A stretch of 64,000 nucleotides of DNA from Acanthosepion pharaonis (lineage: Eukaryota; Mollusca; Cephalopoda; Sepiida; Sepiidae), in assembly GCA_903632075.3 (NCBI GenBank), contig CAHIKZ030000252.1, positions 462,501 through 526,500 on the forward strand. Reading direction: 5' to 3'. A program made the translations under genes and the position numbers. Below are positions 53,651-64,000 of the stretch, piece after piece; position 1 is the stretch's first letter; each line of letters opens with the position of its first letter. The notes under the pieces were generated by a model. That model ran no database searches and was not told the DNA's origin. It saw nothing but the letters and a program-made list of their open reading frames with translations.

Positions 53651-55191
53651 TGTTACTACGGGAGAGGTGCATGATTCATGTAAATGATTCATCATTTTAG
53701 CATCATAAGTATTAGACTGTTCTAAAAATTTTTACATTTTCGTAGAAATGTTGGTTCAGATTTATTTAAATAGTATTCATACAAAATCTTCCTTTTTCAA
53801 CAACTACAGCCCAACACGCATGTTTCAATTCCTCGTTTAAAGAATTATGGAAAATAAAGAAGATTTTGATGTTCTTTGTTTCTAAACCTTCTACTACTTC
53901 CAAATGAATAAATGAGAAATTGGAGCTCAATTCTCACATGAATATCTGAGGTTAAATGTCCGAATCTACTTTATAGTAATTTACGATATTTATTTCTGTT
54001 AGAAATACAGAAAATGTGGAACAAGGCCTAAAAAATGGGGAAAGGACGGTCTTCATCTGTCTTAATTTTAAAATTAGCTAGCCACAAGTATTGATCCAAA
54101 CATACAAACAATATCCCTAACACCAAAACAACACATTCTTACTAACCTGTCTTAATACATTCACCATAATAACGCATTGTCTCAAAGTAAATTCTAAATA
54201 CTTTATAGCAATTTACACGGTAAAGGCACAATATCTAAGTTATATATTATCTAATTCAAGGCGATAACACTTTTCTGGTTTAACTAATTTTGTATATGGA
54301 TTTTAGAATGGTATATTTCATTAATTAACTGTCCTTCATTACTGTTCTTTTATTTACGGATTGTTTTGATTTTCATATCAAAAATAGTTCGGTTTAAGAA
54401 TATTGTCTTATGTAGTACTGAAAAGCGTTGAAATCTTACTTGGCCTTCAACAAACTGGCATCTATTTGTAAATATTTATTTACCTATAACAAACCTCCCT
54501 CCACACCTGACCAATTAATTTCTGCTGTCTTTACAATCATATCCTTTGAACATATAAATTGAACATCCACAAGCCCTAAATAAAAAATGAACATTAATCT
54601 CATAGAAAAACAACTAATTTTCCCTAGAAAAAATATCAGATAGTGAGAGGGCGAAGCCTGCTAGTTTTAAATATTCTCGTCTTCGAAAGAAATGGAAATC
54701 TGTAGGGGTTAAATCTTTTGAGTATGAATAACGTGGAAGAACCTCTCATACTGATGATATTATTTGTTGTGGCGGGGTGGGGTTGTTTTACCGAGTGTGC
54801 CATTGCATTATTATACTAGAGAAGAACGCCTTTTCTATTTCTCAAATCAAAGCATTTCAGATGTAAACATTTGTTAACCCGTTGTCGCCAATAAACATCT
54901 ACACTCATGGTCCTTTCATGTACCAGTAGCTCTTAATTGACGACACTTTTTATATATAGCCTATGAACTGAATCTTGGTTTCGAGACAGATTCGTTATTT
55001 CTTGACAACGACTGTCCTTTCGTTTTCTTTTGACATACAATCGCGTTTTTTCATCAACTACGATAGTGGATTGAAATGTTGATAGGCTGACTATGAGAAA
55101 AAGTTTCTATAGCCGTGAAATCTCGCATACATTAATTTCAGCTCTTCTTGCTAATACCTGCATTGTTTATTTCCAGGTAAACTGATTTAGT
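53651..55191. other. Spacer without recognisable features
   Basis: AT-rich, single-copy-looking; no long frames. Confidence 0.5.
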
Positions 55192-55410
55192 TTGGTTTGT
55201 TTTACGACATACTATTTACGACATGAATTATTTAATGCCGACAAGATTTTTATTGCTGGTAATATTTTTTTCAAAAAATGCATTGATGGTTATATTATTA
55301 ATCAAAAATATATTGCTGGTAATGTTTTGCTTGTAATAATTTTTTTCTTCAAAAAATCATTCCTGATAATATGATTTTTACAAAAATGTATTGCTGGTAT
55401 TATAAACTCT
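55192..55410. repeat. Degenerate tandem repeat on 'attgctggtaat'
   Basis: Three to four imperfect units containing tattgctggtaata and an adjoining ttttttcaaaaaat, spaced about 50-65 bp. Confidence 0.6.
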
Positions 55411-55724
55411 TTTTACACTTTCATAATGTTTTGACCCTAGTTTGGGGTTAATTATTTACCCATAGATGGGACCCTAGCAGGTGCTACCACCGCGGGTCAG
55501 GGTAAACCTGGGAACAACAACAATTAAGAGGTGGTTCTACGCTCCTCAAAACCTCCTGATCAGAGGCCTTGCTGTTGGATGTATTTTATTGTCTTATCCA
55601 AGACGCAGATGTAGTTTATGGTCTTACCCAGGACGGCCAGGTAAACTGACATCTCACTCATCAAAGAAGGCACCAAAATTAACAAGTAGCGATTTCTCTT
55701 GATAATGTACATAATTCGATATCG
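55411..55724. other. Unclassified stretch upstream of a mariner relic
   Basis: Includes accaccgcgggtcagggtaa and a 73-codon plus frame without recognisable motif; may contain the mariner 5' end, but no terminal repeats were found. Confidence 0.35.
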
Positions 55725-56660
55725 TGTTGCTATCAAATATATGCAGAAAAAGGGTTTAGCCCCCAAGGACATTTATACTGACATGGTTGCTACATTTGGA
55801 GACGACGTTCCAGATTTATCAACAGTACAGAAAAAGGCAGCTGAATTTAGGAAAGAAAAGAGTCTTGAAGATTACTGAAACGCTGGACGTCCTGACACTG
55901 CCGCCATAAATTGACTATAGATCTAATAGCTAATCTTATCCCGTGAGAGAGTTGAGAATATTCTGCACAAGGAACGTGACATAACGAAGTTTTCCTGCTC
56001 GGTGGGTGTCACATCATCTTACAGCCTGATCGCATCACGGGAAAACTGACATTGTTTGAGTCAGATCAAGCTGGTTTCATTGAACTTTTCCTAACCCAGG
56101 ATGAGTGTTTGGCTCATCACTTTGAGCCAGAGACAAAGAGACAAGCCATGCATTGGGAACATCCCTCCTTGCCCGCTCCAAAAAGGTTAAGATTGTTTAA
56201 CTTGCAGGGAAGGCGATGGCCTCAGATTTTGGAATGCAAAAGGCGTCGTTTTTATTAACTATCTTCAAAAGGGCCACACCCTCAATAGAGAGGGACATGC
56301 AAAATTTGCTGAGTCAGTTATGAAAGGTTATCAAGACCAAACAACCAGGAAAACTAACGAACGCTATAGTCCACATCCTTGGTTTCAATGGCTGTTGTGC
56401 GTGATTTTGACTTTGAACTAGTAGATTACACTTCCTATTCTCCTAATTTGGCCTTATCAGACTATTATCTGTTCCCCAACACCTGTCTGGGAACCAATAT
56501 CGCAGTGATATGACGTTGTATCTGCGTTTGTTGAGATTTTTGAGCAACAGGATTAAAACTTCTTCACCGATGGGATCCAAGCACTTGTAAAGCCAATAAA
56601 AGAAGTGCGTAGACTACGTTGAAAAAATAGTATCTTGGTTAGCGTATGAACTTTTCAGCT
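55725..56660 (+). pseudogene. Mariner transposase pseudogene, second lineage
   Basis: Plus strand. The helix-turn-helix region KGLAPKDIYTDMVATFGDDV then PDLSTVQKKAAEFRKEK (55755-55870) is open, followed by a stop. Then RERVENILHKERD, LTQDECLAHHFEPETKRQAM (Asp 1 of the catalytic triad, in TQDEC; 56088-56147), WNAKGVVFINYLQKGHTLN, VSMAVVRDFDFELVDYTSYS and LSDYYLFPN (Asp 3). The HQDN block with Asp 2 is not recognisable. Many frameshifts. Unrelated to the 26.4 kb mariner except at the superfamily level. Ends near 56650; terminal repeats not identified. Confidence 0.88.
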
Positions 56661-56962
56661 GCCTTTCGTATATGAGTAGGAGACATAAATGAATAGTGTA
56701 ATTCCCGATTAAAAGACAGCTGTAGTTAGTGGAATGTCGTGTTCTCTTCTCAAGCAAATACACATGGGGAACCATTTTCCATTTTTGCAAGTTTTCCTAA
56801 TTCACTTAAAATGTTCATCGACAGTTGAACATGGCATTTTTTCGACAAATCTATGGGGCATTCACCTTGAACCAATTCAATATTCTTTTTCAAAAAAATC
56901 TTCATTCAGAGTGGGTTGTCTTACAGAGAGAGGCTTATCACAATCGACATTTCGTTATGTAC
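56661..56962. other. Spacer
   Basis: A 92-codon plus frame (56734-57012) runs into the minisatellite; its first part has no motif. Confidence 0.4.
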
Positions 56963-57243
56963 GAGAATTGGCTACAGCTGTTTATGTACGAGAAGTGATT
57001 ACAGCTGTTTAGACAAGATAATTGACTACTGCTGTTTAGGCAAGAGAATTGACTACAGTTGTTTATGTACGAGAATTGACTATAGATGTTTATGTACGAG
57101 AACTGACTACAGCTGTTTATATACGAGAATTGACTACAGCTGTTTATATACGGGAATTTACTACTACTGTTATGTACGAGAATAGACAATAGCTGTTTAG
57201 TACGAGAATTGAATACAGCTGTTTATGTACGAGAATTGACTAC
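56963..57243. repeat. 27-bp minisatellite, about 10.5 units
   Basis: Unit gagaattgactacagctg plus tttatgtac, with CAGCTG at its centre. The length is a multiple of 3, so both strands stay open (plus: repeats of YSCLCTRID; minus: repeats of SQFSYINSC). Units 8 and 9 have 1-base losses. Treated as a satellite, not a gene. Confidence 0.95.
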
Positions 57244-57634
57244 CTCATAAATGATAATTCTCTACTTCTGTAGCAGTATTAACATTCCAAATTATTTCGA
57301 TTTTAATGTTATAATAGTCCCCGAGGTTAAACTCTGAACGTACTATAAACGGCATATTATTGAATAGAGAGGAATACACTAATTCTAGACGGAATTGTCT
57401 ACCATTAAACATTGGCTTTGTCTTGGTTGGTTTACTCATAATTCATAAAATGTAATGTAATTCTTTTCTGAAAACTTGCTATAAGATTAAAATAATGAGT
57501 ATGTTGTTGTGTTTTTATAAGGTATATTACATATATTATCGGATTATAATAAGGAAGATTATGTGAAATTTAGAATACAATTAAGATACATAAGGGCAAT
57601 ATCAAAGATACTTATGTGTTTCATTTGTAAGAAG
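57244..57634. other. AT-rich spacer
   Basis: Nothing recognisable. Confidence 0.5.
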
Positions 57635-57862
57635 GAAGTTCATTCGGACAGTTTCTTCATAAAACCGCTATTTTATGGGCATATTCCCGAGCGGGTGCTT
57701 CCCAGATCATCACAATCCTAACCTCTTCAAATCTATGGTCAACAGTTATCTATCCTACCCATAAATTGTACTTCTCACAACCTTCCTCATAAAAAAATAC
57801 TTCATTCAGTATCATTCTAGCATGAGTGACTCTTGGTCCTTGTACTGGGTGAGCAATATTGT
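57635..57862 (+). mobile_element. Jockey/CR1-type LINE 3' scrap
   Basis: Frame with VHSDSFFIKPL and, shifted, the PDHHNPNLFKSMVNSYLS-type block, then 'cttggtccttgtactgggtg', the family 3' end. Frameshifted and stop-ridden. Confidence 0.7.
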
Positions 57863-58327
57863 AGAAAAAGGAGTCCTTCGCTCATCTCAGGAGGCTGAAG
57901 CTATACTCGTGTTTGATTCAGCAGTGTACAAAGAAAATTTTTTGTGCAATTTGAGATTGGATTGCTAAAGATAAAATAGGCAAAAGCGAACATTATTAAT
58001 GAGAGCAAATATTAGTGTGTGCACGGATTTTGCAATTCATTGTAATGAACAGAGAATTTTAAACATTTAATGATTATCGCGTTTAGGCTTTCAGAATTTC
58101 CAGAACCATAAAAATGATTATGGAAATGTAATTTTTCTCTGTGTAACCTTCTGCATGTGGTCAATTTTATTACTATAATCATTCTTTTATTATTTGATTG
58201 CCAAAGACCAGTTAATAGGTGTCATCGGTTAATTAAATACCTCTCTCTTAGCATATTCAACAGTCTAACTAGGCGTCTTGTTTATTTCATTTATTGCTTG
58301 TCACCAGATAGTTACATTTTTTTAAGC
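57863..58327. other. Spacer
   Basis: Nothing recognisable. Confidence 0.5.
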
Positions 58328-59095
58328 ATTACGCCCCAAGTAAGGCGTGAAGCCACTAGGATGCAGGGGGTTGAGGAAGATTTGGAGCGAGAGCAGATAG
58401 GAGTGATAGAAGAAAGGATGAGGAGAAGGATAGTGGGTAGATCAAGGTAACTGGAGATGTCGATTGACATTACATTTGAATAGTTGGAGATTATAGCTTT
58501 CGGGGAAACAGTAATTGGGGAGGGTGTTCCACTGGCGAGAGGTGCGAGGTATGAAGCTATTGAAGTAGAAGAGACGGCTACATTTGAAAGTTTCTACGGT
58601 GTAAGGGTGGGAGCGGGATGCCATCCTCGTAGGGCGCTTGAATTCATGGAGTCTGGGAACCAGTGAAAGCAGCTCATCGGAGCAATTACCATGGAAGTAT
58701 TTGTAGAAAAGACAGAGAGAGGCGACGGCGCGTCTGTGAGAGAGTGACTGCAGACGAGACGCTAGATCAGGGCCAATTAGATTACATATCCGTCTCTGGA
58801 TCTTGTCAAGAACTCCGAGGTAAGCAGAAGGTGCTCCAGCCCATATATGACAGCAATACTCCATGCAAGGGCGAATGGTTGTTTTGTATATTTGGAGTAT
58901 CGATTCAGGGGAGAAAAATTTCCTGGCGCGGCACAGAGAGCCAACTTTCCTCGCGGTGGAAGAAGCAATTGACTCAATGTATTTGTTCCATCTCAGGTCA
59001 GCAGTCAGCGTGAGACCGAGCAGACGCAGGGAGTTGCTCCCAGGAAAATAAAAATCATGTATGGATGATAAAGTAACTTGTGGCTGTAGAGTCAA
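58328..59095 (-). pseudogene. Jockey/CR1-type LINE C-terminal region, young-looking copy
   Basis: A single 217-codon minus-strand frame (59095-58442): SNSLRLLGLTLTADLRWNKY, KVGSLCRARKFFSPESILQI, RPCMEYCCHIWAGAPSAYLG, LDKIQRRICNLIGPDLASRL, LSHRRAVASLCLFYKYFHGN, CSDELLSLVPRLHEFKRP and TSRQWNTLPNYCFPESYNLQ, ending HLQLP stop. The 3' UTR runs to plus-strand TACGCCCCAAGTAAGG (58328). 5'-truncated at about 59050, where unrelated residues (MTLQPQVTLS) precede. No frameshift over 210 codons, so this is the least decayed LINE piece in the window. Confidence 0.92.
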
Positions 59096-60157
59096 TGTGT
59101 TTGTAAAACGTTTATATTCTAATTTCTATTTCAAACTGTGGGATGAAGAATTATCTTTATTTACATTCGGACTAATGTTGTTATCACAAGGTTTCGGTTT
59201 ATGTCGTTCCTGTTAAGCTTCAGTGATTTTCGAAATAAACCCATTAACAGGAAGTAACACCGAAGACCATAAGTTTCAAAACTTCAAGATCTAGGTTCAG
59301 GATTTTTCACATGGTACAAAATCCTCGTGGACTGAAACGTCGTTTTGTGTAAATATGGTGATATGATAAGTGTGGGTTCAGTCCCCGGTCAGGTAATGCA
59401 GATTTACCCTCAGCTAAAACCGGCAATATAAATAAGAAGAAAATGAGACAGCCGTGTGGAACGGTAACAATCTACTCTCGTAGATTAAATAAAATATTCA
59501 CATCGAGGGACCCCTGAAGGTATAACTGGATCGAGAGACACCTGAATAAAGCCGGAGAGCAAAATCTCCGAAACATTGTGATGATAATAACAAAGATGAA
59601 GATATTACACCAAATGTTAATAATGTAAATATTGTACATTCTGTATAAGAAAATAGATAAGTACAAAAAAGCTGTTATCTTTAGGTGGCAAACTGATAGC
59701 AAGTGCTAAGTAAATAACTATTTTAATTACTTTTGAAATTTACGTAAAACAAAAGTACTACATTGCGAAAAATGGAAAATGGAAAATATTAAAGTATAAG
59801 AAATTCTAAAACATTTGAATACAGCAAAAGAAGTGATAGCAATAACAATATGGAGAAACACGCAAATGAAAAAAAAAAGCGCAGATGGAAAATTAACAAA
59901 ATTATTATTACGATAATGATAAGTAATATGATATATAAAATGAGTAACAATAAAACAAGGGGGATTAGTGGACTTCAATTCTTAGAGAATACTTTCAGAA
60001 AGGAGTAACCGAGAAATTAGAATATGGAAATTCACTTCCAACAATGAGAATTACAAAAATAACAACGTCGAATATACAAGATCTTAAGTAGTAATAAGGT
60101 AAGTAAAAGAAAACAGTAAAAATCTACGCATATAAAATGCGATATCATAGTCTTTCT
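59096..60157. other. Spacer with a SINE-like and a hammerhead-like scrap
   Basis: 59375-59400 has a B-box-like GGGTTCAGTCCCC. At 59542-59574 a 6-bp stem (CGGAGA/TCTCCG) is preceded by CTGAATA and followed by GAAAC, another member of the recurring core-like motif. Otherwise nothing. Confidence 0.4.
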
Positions 60158-60198
60158 GCCTCCCACTCTCTCTCTCTCTCGCTCTGTCTCTGTCTCTC

Positions 60199-60274
<76 letters not shown>

Positions 60275-60275
60275 G
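60158..60275. repeat. (TC)n-(TGTC)n-(TC)n-(TA)n compound microsatellite
   Basis: Pyrimidine dinucleotides with a TGTC block, then about 14 TA units. Confidence 0.95.
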
Positions 60276-60750
60276 GCATATTTCGTTGAATAATTTAGAC
60301 ATGTACTGTTTACTTATTTTCAACTGGATCCTTTCATATTCACGGATAAGCTTTTTTTGTGCCGTTATTGAAGGACGAGAAAAATCGTCATGTTGATATA
60401 TATTTCTTTTGTTCTGAACACTTTTGACATAGCATAATGCCATCATCAGGGTATCGTTTATTGCAAGTCAAACGTTGTAGTCTTCATTACTGCGGAAGAA
60501 AAAATTGTTGTGTTCATCTGAAAGTTAAGCTTCTTGTCTCTCCAACGGTAAAAATAATAATTACGTTGGATACACTACAACAACAGTCTCGGCGGCTAAG
60601 TTTACATTTGAATAATATGTCCAACATTTCTAAACATTTACAATGACATACAACTACGAACCTAAAGAGCAAGGCAAATCTGCCTAGGTTTCCCCTACGC
60701 AGATCGTCAGGGTACGCCGGCCAAAGAGGTAACATTACAACAGAATATAA
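60276..60750 (-). other. Unclassified stretch with a CTGATGA motif
   Basis: On the minus strand CTGATGATGGCATTATGC (60449 down) with a GCA-TTA-TGC mini-stem is followed by GTCAAAAG, where GAAA is expected (a CG-to-CA change would explain it). A 66-codon minus frame (60246-60446) starts in this motif and reads NIYQHDDFSRPSITAQKKLI. Possibly the end of a Penelope-like element. Confidence 0.35.
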
Positions 60751-61066
60751 ATAGATTTTAATTGATTTAAAATATGTTTTTTTCCGCTACACAGTTCTAA
60801 CCATGTTTCAAAAATAGAAGCTAAAAGCCCCGAAGTTAATTTTGCAATTAAATTAAAAGCATTAGTTCCATTTCATCCTCAAGCGAATTTTGGAGTAACT
60901 TTTAAAAAATTACTGGGTTTTAAAGACACAGCTAAAATCACGTTTGCTTGAGGATGAAATGGAACTAATGCTTTTAATTTAATTGCAAAATTAAATTGGG
61001 GCTTTTTAGCTTCTATTTTTGAAACATGGTTAGACTGTAGCGTAAAAACATATTTTAAATCAATTA

Positions 61067-61070
<4 letters not shown>
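60751..61070. mobile_element. Palindromic element with arms of about 130 bp
   Basis: Left arm 60751-60889, right arm 60946-61070, about 90 percent reverse-complement identity by eye (shared: ctaaccatgtttcaaaaata, ttttgcaattaaattaaaag, ccatttcatcctcaagc). The centre is 56 bp. The right end abuts (TA)n-(TG)n. Non-coding. Confidence 0.9.

Positions 61071-61145
<75 letters not shown>
61071..61145. repeat. (TA)n-(TG)n microsatellite
   Basis: About 15 TA units then about 21 TG units. Confidence 0.95.
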
Positions 61146-61148
<3 letters not shown>

Positions 61149-61849
61149 ACGTGTGTTGGCTTTACCACGGCGATGTTAACAATAAGACTTACATTTCATT
61201 TGGTCGAATATAGCTCAGTATATCAGCCCTTAAGTGAACACTCATGCCCACACTTACAGATTCGATGAATATTAGCTGAAAATGCATGTATATTACATAA
61301 AGACAATAACAAGCAAAAACTAAAAATCCATAAAGTTCTTTATATAAGAGAGTTAAAACCCCAAATAAATAAAGTCAAATATGAATATAGCAACAAATTC
61401 CTTAAATGCTTATGAAAAAAAAACATTATATACGTATGAACAAAAACAAAATGTTATTTGCCTATTTTAATTGAAAAATAAACAAAAGAACTCGTGAACT
61501 TTGAACTTTGAAATCTAGAATGCTGCATTAGCAGTAAAACATTAACCGTTGAATGTTTTAAATTAACAGAAACACATGTACATACTCACAGGCAACTTAA
61601 CCCCGTGAAGATGGCCTCAGGTGAGTTTGAAAATATCTGGTAAAATTAAAACTATTCGAAAGGAAATTTTGGTATTTTTCTTACCCAGTTTTCTAAATCT
61701 TCCAAAAATTTAATCCGCGAACTTGAAAGGATCAAAACGAAAACTAATCTACATGATATGGATAAATTTTTTAACCAAACCTGTTTGAATGAAAATATCC
61801 TGCAAAATATACCCAATATATATATATATATAGTCAGCAGTCAATATAC
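61146..61849. other. Spacer with one hammerhead-like scrap
   Basis: At 61605-61632 GTGAAGA-(GGCCTC-AGGT-GAGTTT)-GAAA with downstream GGTAAAATT recalls the 18.69 kb ribozyme candidate, but the core C is G. Otherwise AT-rich. Confidence 0.4.
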
Positions 61850-62149
61850 CACATAACACCCTTGAGCGCATAGCCTTGGAGCGGGTAGAATGGAGATCAA
61901 CGTGTTTTAGTAGGCTCAGCAATTTTCAATATGCTTGTCTGAATCATCTTCAAGAAGCGAGAGCAAGATCTAAAGGGTCAGCCAATCTAACAGTGATCTC
62001 ATCTCACAATCCTCACTCTTTCTCCATATGTGGCCTCCTATGTAAATCATTAGCGGGTCTTAAATGCCACTTAAGATTGTCGCCCAAATTTTCATAAATG
62101 AATCAATAAGCTGTCAGATCCTTATACGTCGAAACCGACGGGAGATTTC

Positions 62150-62155
<6 letters not shown>
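61850..62155 (+). pseudogene. LINE C-terminal fragment with a C2H2-like finger
   Basis: Frame 61876-62097: MERVEWRSTCFSRLSNFQYA, then a Lys/Arg-rich linker, then SFSICGLLCKSLAGLKCHLR. The C-x2-(C)-x8-GL-x2-H pattern resembles the finger (CP.C.R...S.IGL..H.R) that ends a common group of animal LINE ORF2 proteins; the first Cys is Ser here. The 3' part (ccttatacgtcgaaaccgac, gggagatttc) abuts (TA)n, as a related tail does at 19185-19218. Confidence 0.65.

Positions 62156-62200
<45 letters not shown>
62152..62200. repeat. (TA)n microsatellite
   Basis: About 24 TA units. Confidence 0.95.
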
Positions 62201-62206
<6 letters not shown>

Positions 62207-62799
62207 GAACATACAAGTCAACACTTAGAGGCGACAGTCTGTTTCATGCTATCTGCAATCGTCAGGCCACGTGTGCTGTTATTTTTCTCGGCTATTTATA
62301 CATATACGGATCAGTGGTGCATTGTGGGTAGTCTATTATGGTTTTATTTTACCGGAAGTCGTTTATTTATTTATTTGGGTTAAATTATTTTGCTTGTTTT
62401 TATTTTTTTAAATTATTTTATTTATTTATTTACTTATTTTTTTAATCGGTGTTTTTATTAACGTAGTAAAAATTTGTTTATATAATTTATTTAATAGTTT
62501 TGTTTTGGTTTGAGAATTTAATTAAAGCTATTTGTTCGGTTTTGGGGTTGATTGTTGTAGTTTATTCTAACTATTATTTTGGCAGGAACAGTTTTTAATT
62601 TGTGTTTATTTGGGTTGGTTATATTTATTTGTTTTTCTAACGGTAACTTTATCGGAATTGGTTTGTTTATTTATTTACTTGGATAAATTTAGGTCAATTT
62701 ATTTTACTTGCATATTTTCTCTTCGGTTTTCGATTTTTAAGTAACGTAGTATTTATTTATTTAACAGACTGTCGCCTCTAAGTGTTGACTTCTGTGTTC
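62207..62799. mobile_element. 593-bp element with 37-bp inverted terminal repeats
   Basis: 62207-62243 and 62763-62799 are inverted copies with three mismatches, sharing AAGTCAACACTTAGAGGCGA and CAGTCTGTT. The interior 62340-62760 is strongly T/G-rich with very few C on the plus strand (tttatttatttgggtt-type units). No coding sequence. No target duplication could be assigned; the left end is 7 bp from (TA)n. Confidence 0.75.
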
Positions 62800-62814
62800 A
62801 CTTTTATATTTATA

Positions 62815-62910
62815 TTTACACACGCTCTATCTCTGATATTGAGCACTTTATCCCATAAATATAGCACACCTTAAGACTATATTTCTTCATATATATATAT
62901 ATATATATAA
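62815..62910. repeat. 46-bp-module relative and (TA)n
   Basis: cgctctatctctgatattga then gcactttatcccata is the inverse of the module at 2443-2562; (TA)n follows at 62889-62909. Confidence 0.8.
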
Positions 62911-63050
62911 TATCAATTGGTATTTGCAGGGATAATTGCAAGGAGGATATTAAACTAATGAGAGCTCAATGTAAGTTACAGAGCAATATATAAGGATAAA
63001 TTAAGAAAACACCTTAAAAATCCATATCAGTCAATTTTTATTTCATAAAT
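62911..63050. other. Spacer
   Basis: Nothing recognisable. Confidence 0.5.
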
Positions 63051-63240
63051 ATGTTATAAAATCACTAAAAAAATAGCCATTTGTTATAAAATCACTACAA
63101 AAATAGCCATTTTGTTTCAACACATCCGGTGTCTTATCAAGTGATGATGTTGAATTTAAGAATAGTAATTGTTGTTTATTCGAATTTATTCCATATACAC
63201 CAATCATATACTTGGGTATATATATATATATATATCAACG
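63051..63240. repeat. Dispersed repeat shared with 12.47-12.77 kb, with a local 2-unit duplication
   Basis: gttataaaatcacta followed by an A-run and atagccatt occurs twice in tandem (63051-63116), then ttttgtttcaacacatccgg and tgtcttatcaagtgatgatg (63104-63152), then tattccatatacaccaatca before (TA)n at 63218-63236. Confidence 0.7.
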
Positions 63241-63499
63241 AAATATTAATGAGCTACAGCATTTATATAAAACCGAATTCAACATTCCAGCAGTAGTAAA
63301 ACTTTTTGAAGTTATATTATTTCGGAAAGTACTGAACGTTATTCCCAGGTATTCCCCATCCTGTAAAGTCTACAAAAAAAGGAAAAAGGAAAAAAAAGAA
63401 AAAAGTAATAAATAAAAACAATATTTTTAAATGTCTTTAATTTACACGCTTTTCATAAAGGGTTAGAATAAGCCCTTAGGCGAACAAACACTAAATTTA
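63241..63499. other. Spacer
   Basis: The 67-codon plus frame at 63212-63415 starts in (TA)n; no motif. Confidence 0.45.
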
Positions 63500-63645
63500 C
63501 TATTTATTTTTCCAAGTGGATGACAGAATGTGATCTAGGGGAGGAAGCAGAGGGTATGAACTTGTTGAGAGCTGCAAGGGGATAAAGCGCGTTGGAGAGC
63601 CATGATCACCTACGTTCTGAAAAGAGATGGCACATAAAAAAGAAA
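63500..63645 (+). pseudogene. RTE/BovB-like LINE C-terminal end
   Basis: WMTECDLGEEAEGMNLLRAA, then after a one-base shift RWRAMITYVLKRDGT and stop (63637). The upstream ECDLGEEAEG matches ERDLGEVAEG of the 44.7 kb copy. Confidence 0.8.
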
Positions 63646-63714
63646 GATATTTATCAGAAGTTGATATCCTTTAGAAGTTGTTCATCATGACATTGACGAA
63701 TGAGAAATATGGCG

Positions 63715-63835
63715 ATTTTCTATGCCTAACTTAGATGTGGCACAAGGCCGAAAGTATAGTGCGCTCAGTGAGGATTGAAGTCACAATTCAGTCATAATTG
63801 ATTTAGCGAGATAAGCTTGCTAACCTTTGCACTAC
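63715..63835 (-). mobile_element. Possible tRNA-derived SINE
   Basis: Plus-strand 'tggcacaaggccgaaagtat' and 'aggattgaagtcacaattca' look like the inverse of a tRNA-like head (the minus strand has GACTTCAATCC as a weak B box; 'aagcttgctaacctttgcac' resembles the inverse of an A box with anticodon arm). Low confidence. Confidence 0.4.
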
Positions 63836-64000
63836 GTCGAAGTGCCCACAAATGTAGATCATGAGCAACTTCGCTATACCTGCTCATACATGTTATGGAA
63901 ATATATTTGTTAATGTTTTACTAATGCAGTCATGCAAGTGAATGGAAATTTCATCGTATTTCCTGAATAAGTCCTACCTATGATATCACTCGTCACCATG
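63836..64000. other. Spacer to window end
   Basis: Nothing recognisable. Confidence 0.5.

Noticed and set aside
58484..59051. Plus-strand frames of 60-116 codons
   Set aside because: Antisense to the intact 217-codon LINE frame.

Overview
This 64 kb window reads as AT-rich, repeat-dominated intergenic or intronic DNA from an animal, most likely a mollusc and probably a coleoid cephalopod such as an octopus. That assignment is inference. It rests on the mixture of degraded APE-type LINEs, RTE/BovB-like LINEs, an R2-like LINE family with (AAT)n tails, mariners, 5S/tRNA-derived SINEs and about thirty (TA)n arrays. I found no convincing host protein-coding exon, no functional tRNA or rRNA gene and no CRISPR. 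Nearly every open frame is a decayed retroelement, a translated microsatellite or a translated satellite.

Layout. 0-8 kb: (TA)n arrays, LINE 3' scraps and two palindromic mariner-type MITEs, one inside an RTE-like LINE remnant. 8.2-11.5 kb: the longest Jockey/CR1-type LINE copy (minus strand: endonuclease, reverse transcriptase, C-terminal region), riddled with frameshifts. 11.5-24 kb: microsatellites and several inverted-repeat structures. These include a palindrome at 18.4-18.8 kb whose right arm carries all the conserved parts of a hammerhead ribozyme, and an inverted duplication at 14-15.3 kb around a second element with 15-bp terminal subrepeats. 24.9-28 kb: an RTE-type LINE, then a 1.24 kb mariner with recognisable terminal repeats inside a Jockey-type LINE fragment. 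32-33.6 kb: an RTE-like LINE remnant split by a 354-bp solo LTR with a 5-bp target duplication. 34.2-36 kb: a 43-bp satellite of about 41 units. 36.1-38 kb and 50.2-52.3 kb: head-to-tail chains of truncated R2-like LINE copies, each starting at the (AAT)n tail of another. 39.1-42.7 kb: the longest copy of that family. 47.4-49.85 kb: a pyrimidine-rich tract, a CpG-rich stretch of about 220 bp, then a 1.6 kb purine-rich tract. 55.7-56.7 kb: a second, unrelated mariner relic. 57-64 kb: a minisatellite, LINE scraps, a palindrome, an element with inverted terminal repeats and a C2H2-tailed LINE fragment.

No genes act together here. The window is best read as a record of nested insertions (MITE into LINE, LTR into LINE, mariner into LINE, LINE into LINE tails). 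The features most worth following up are the hammerhead-bearing palindrome with its scattered relatives, the MADE1-like MITEs, the 5S-tRNA chimeric SINE, the 43-bp satellite and the CpG-rich strand-asymmetry switch.
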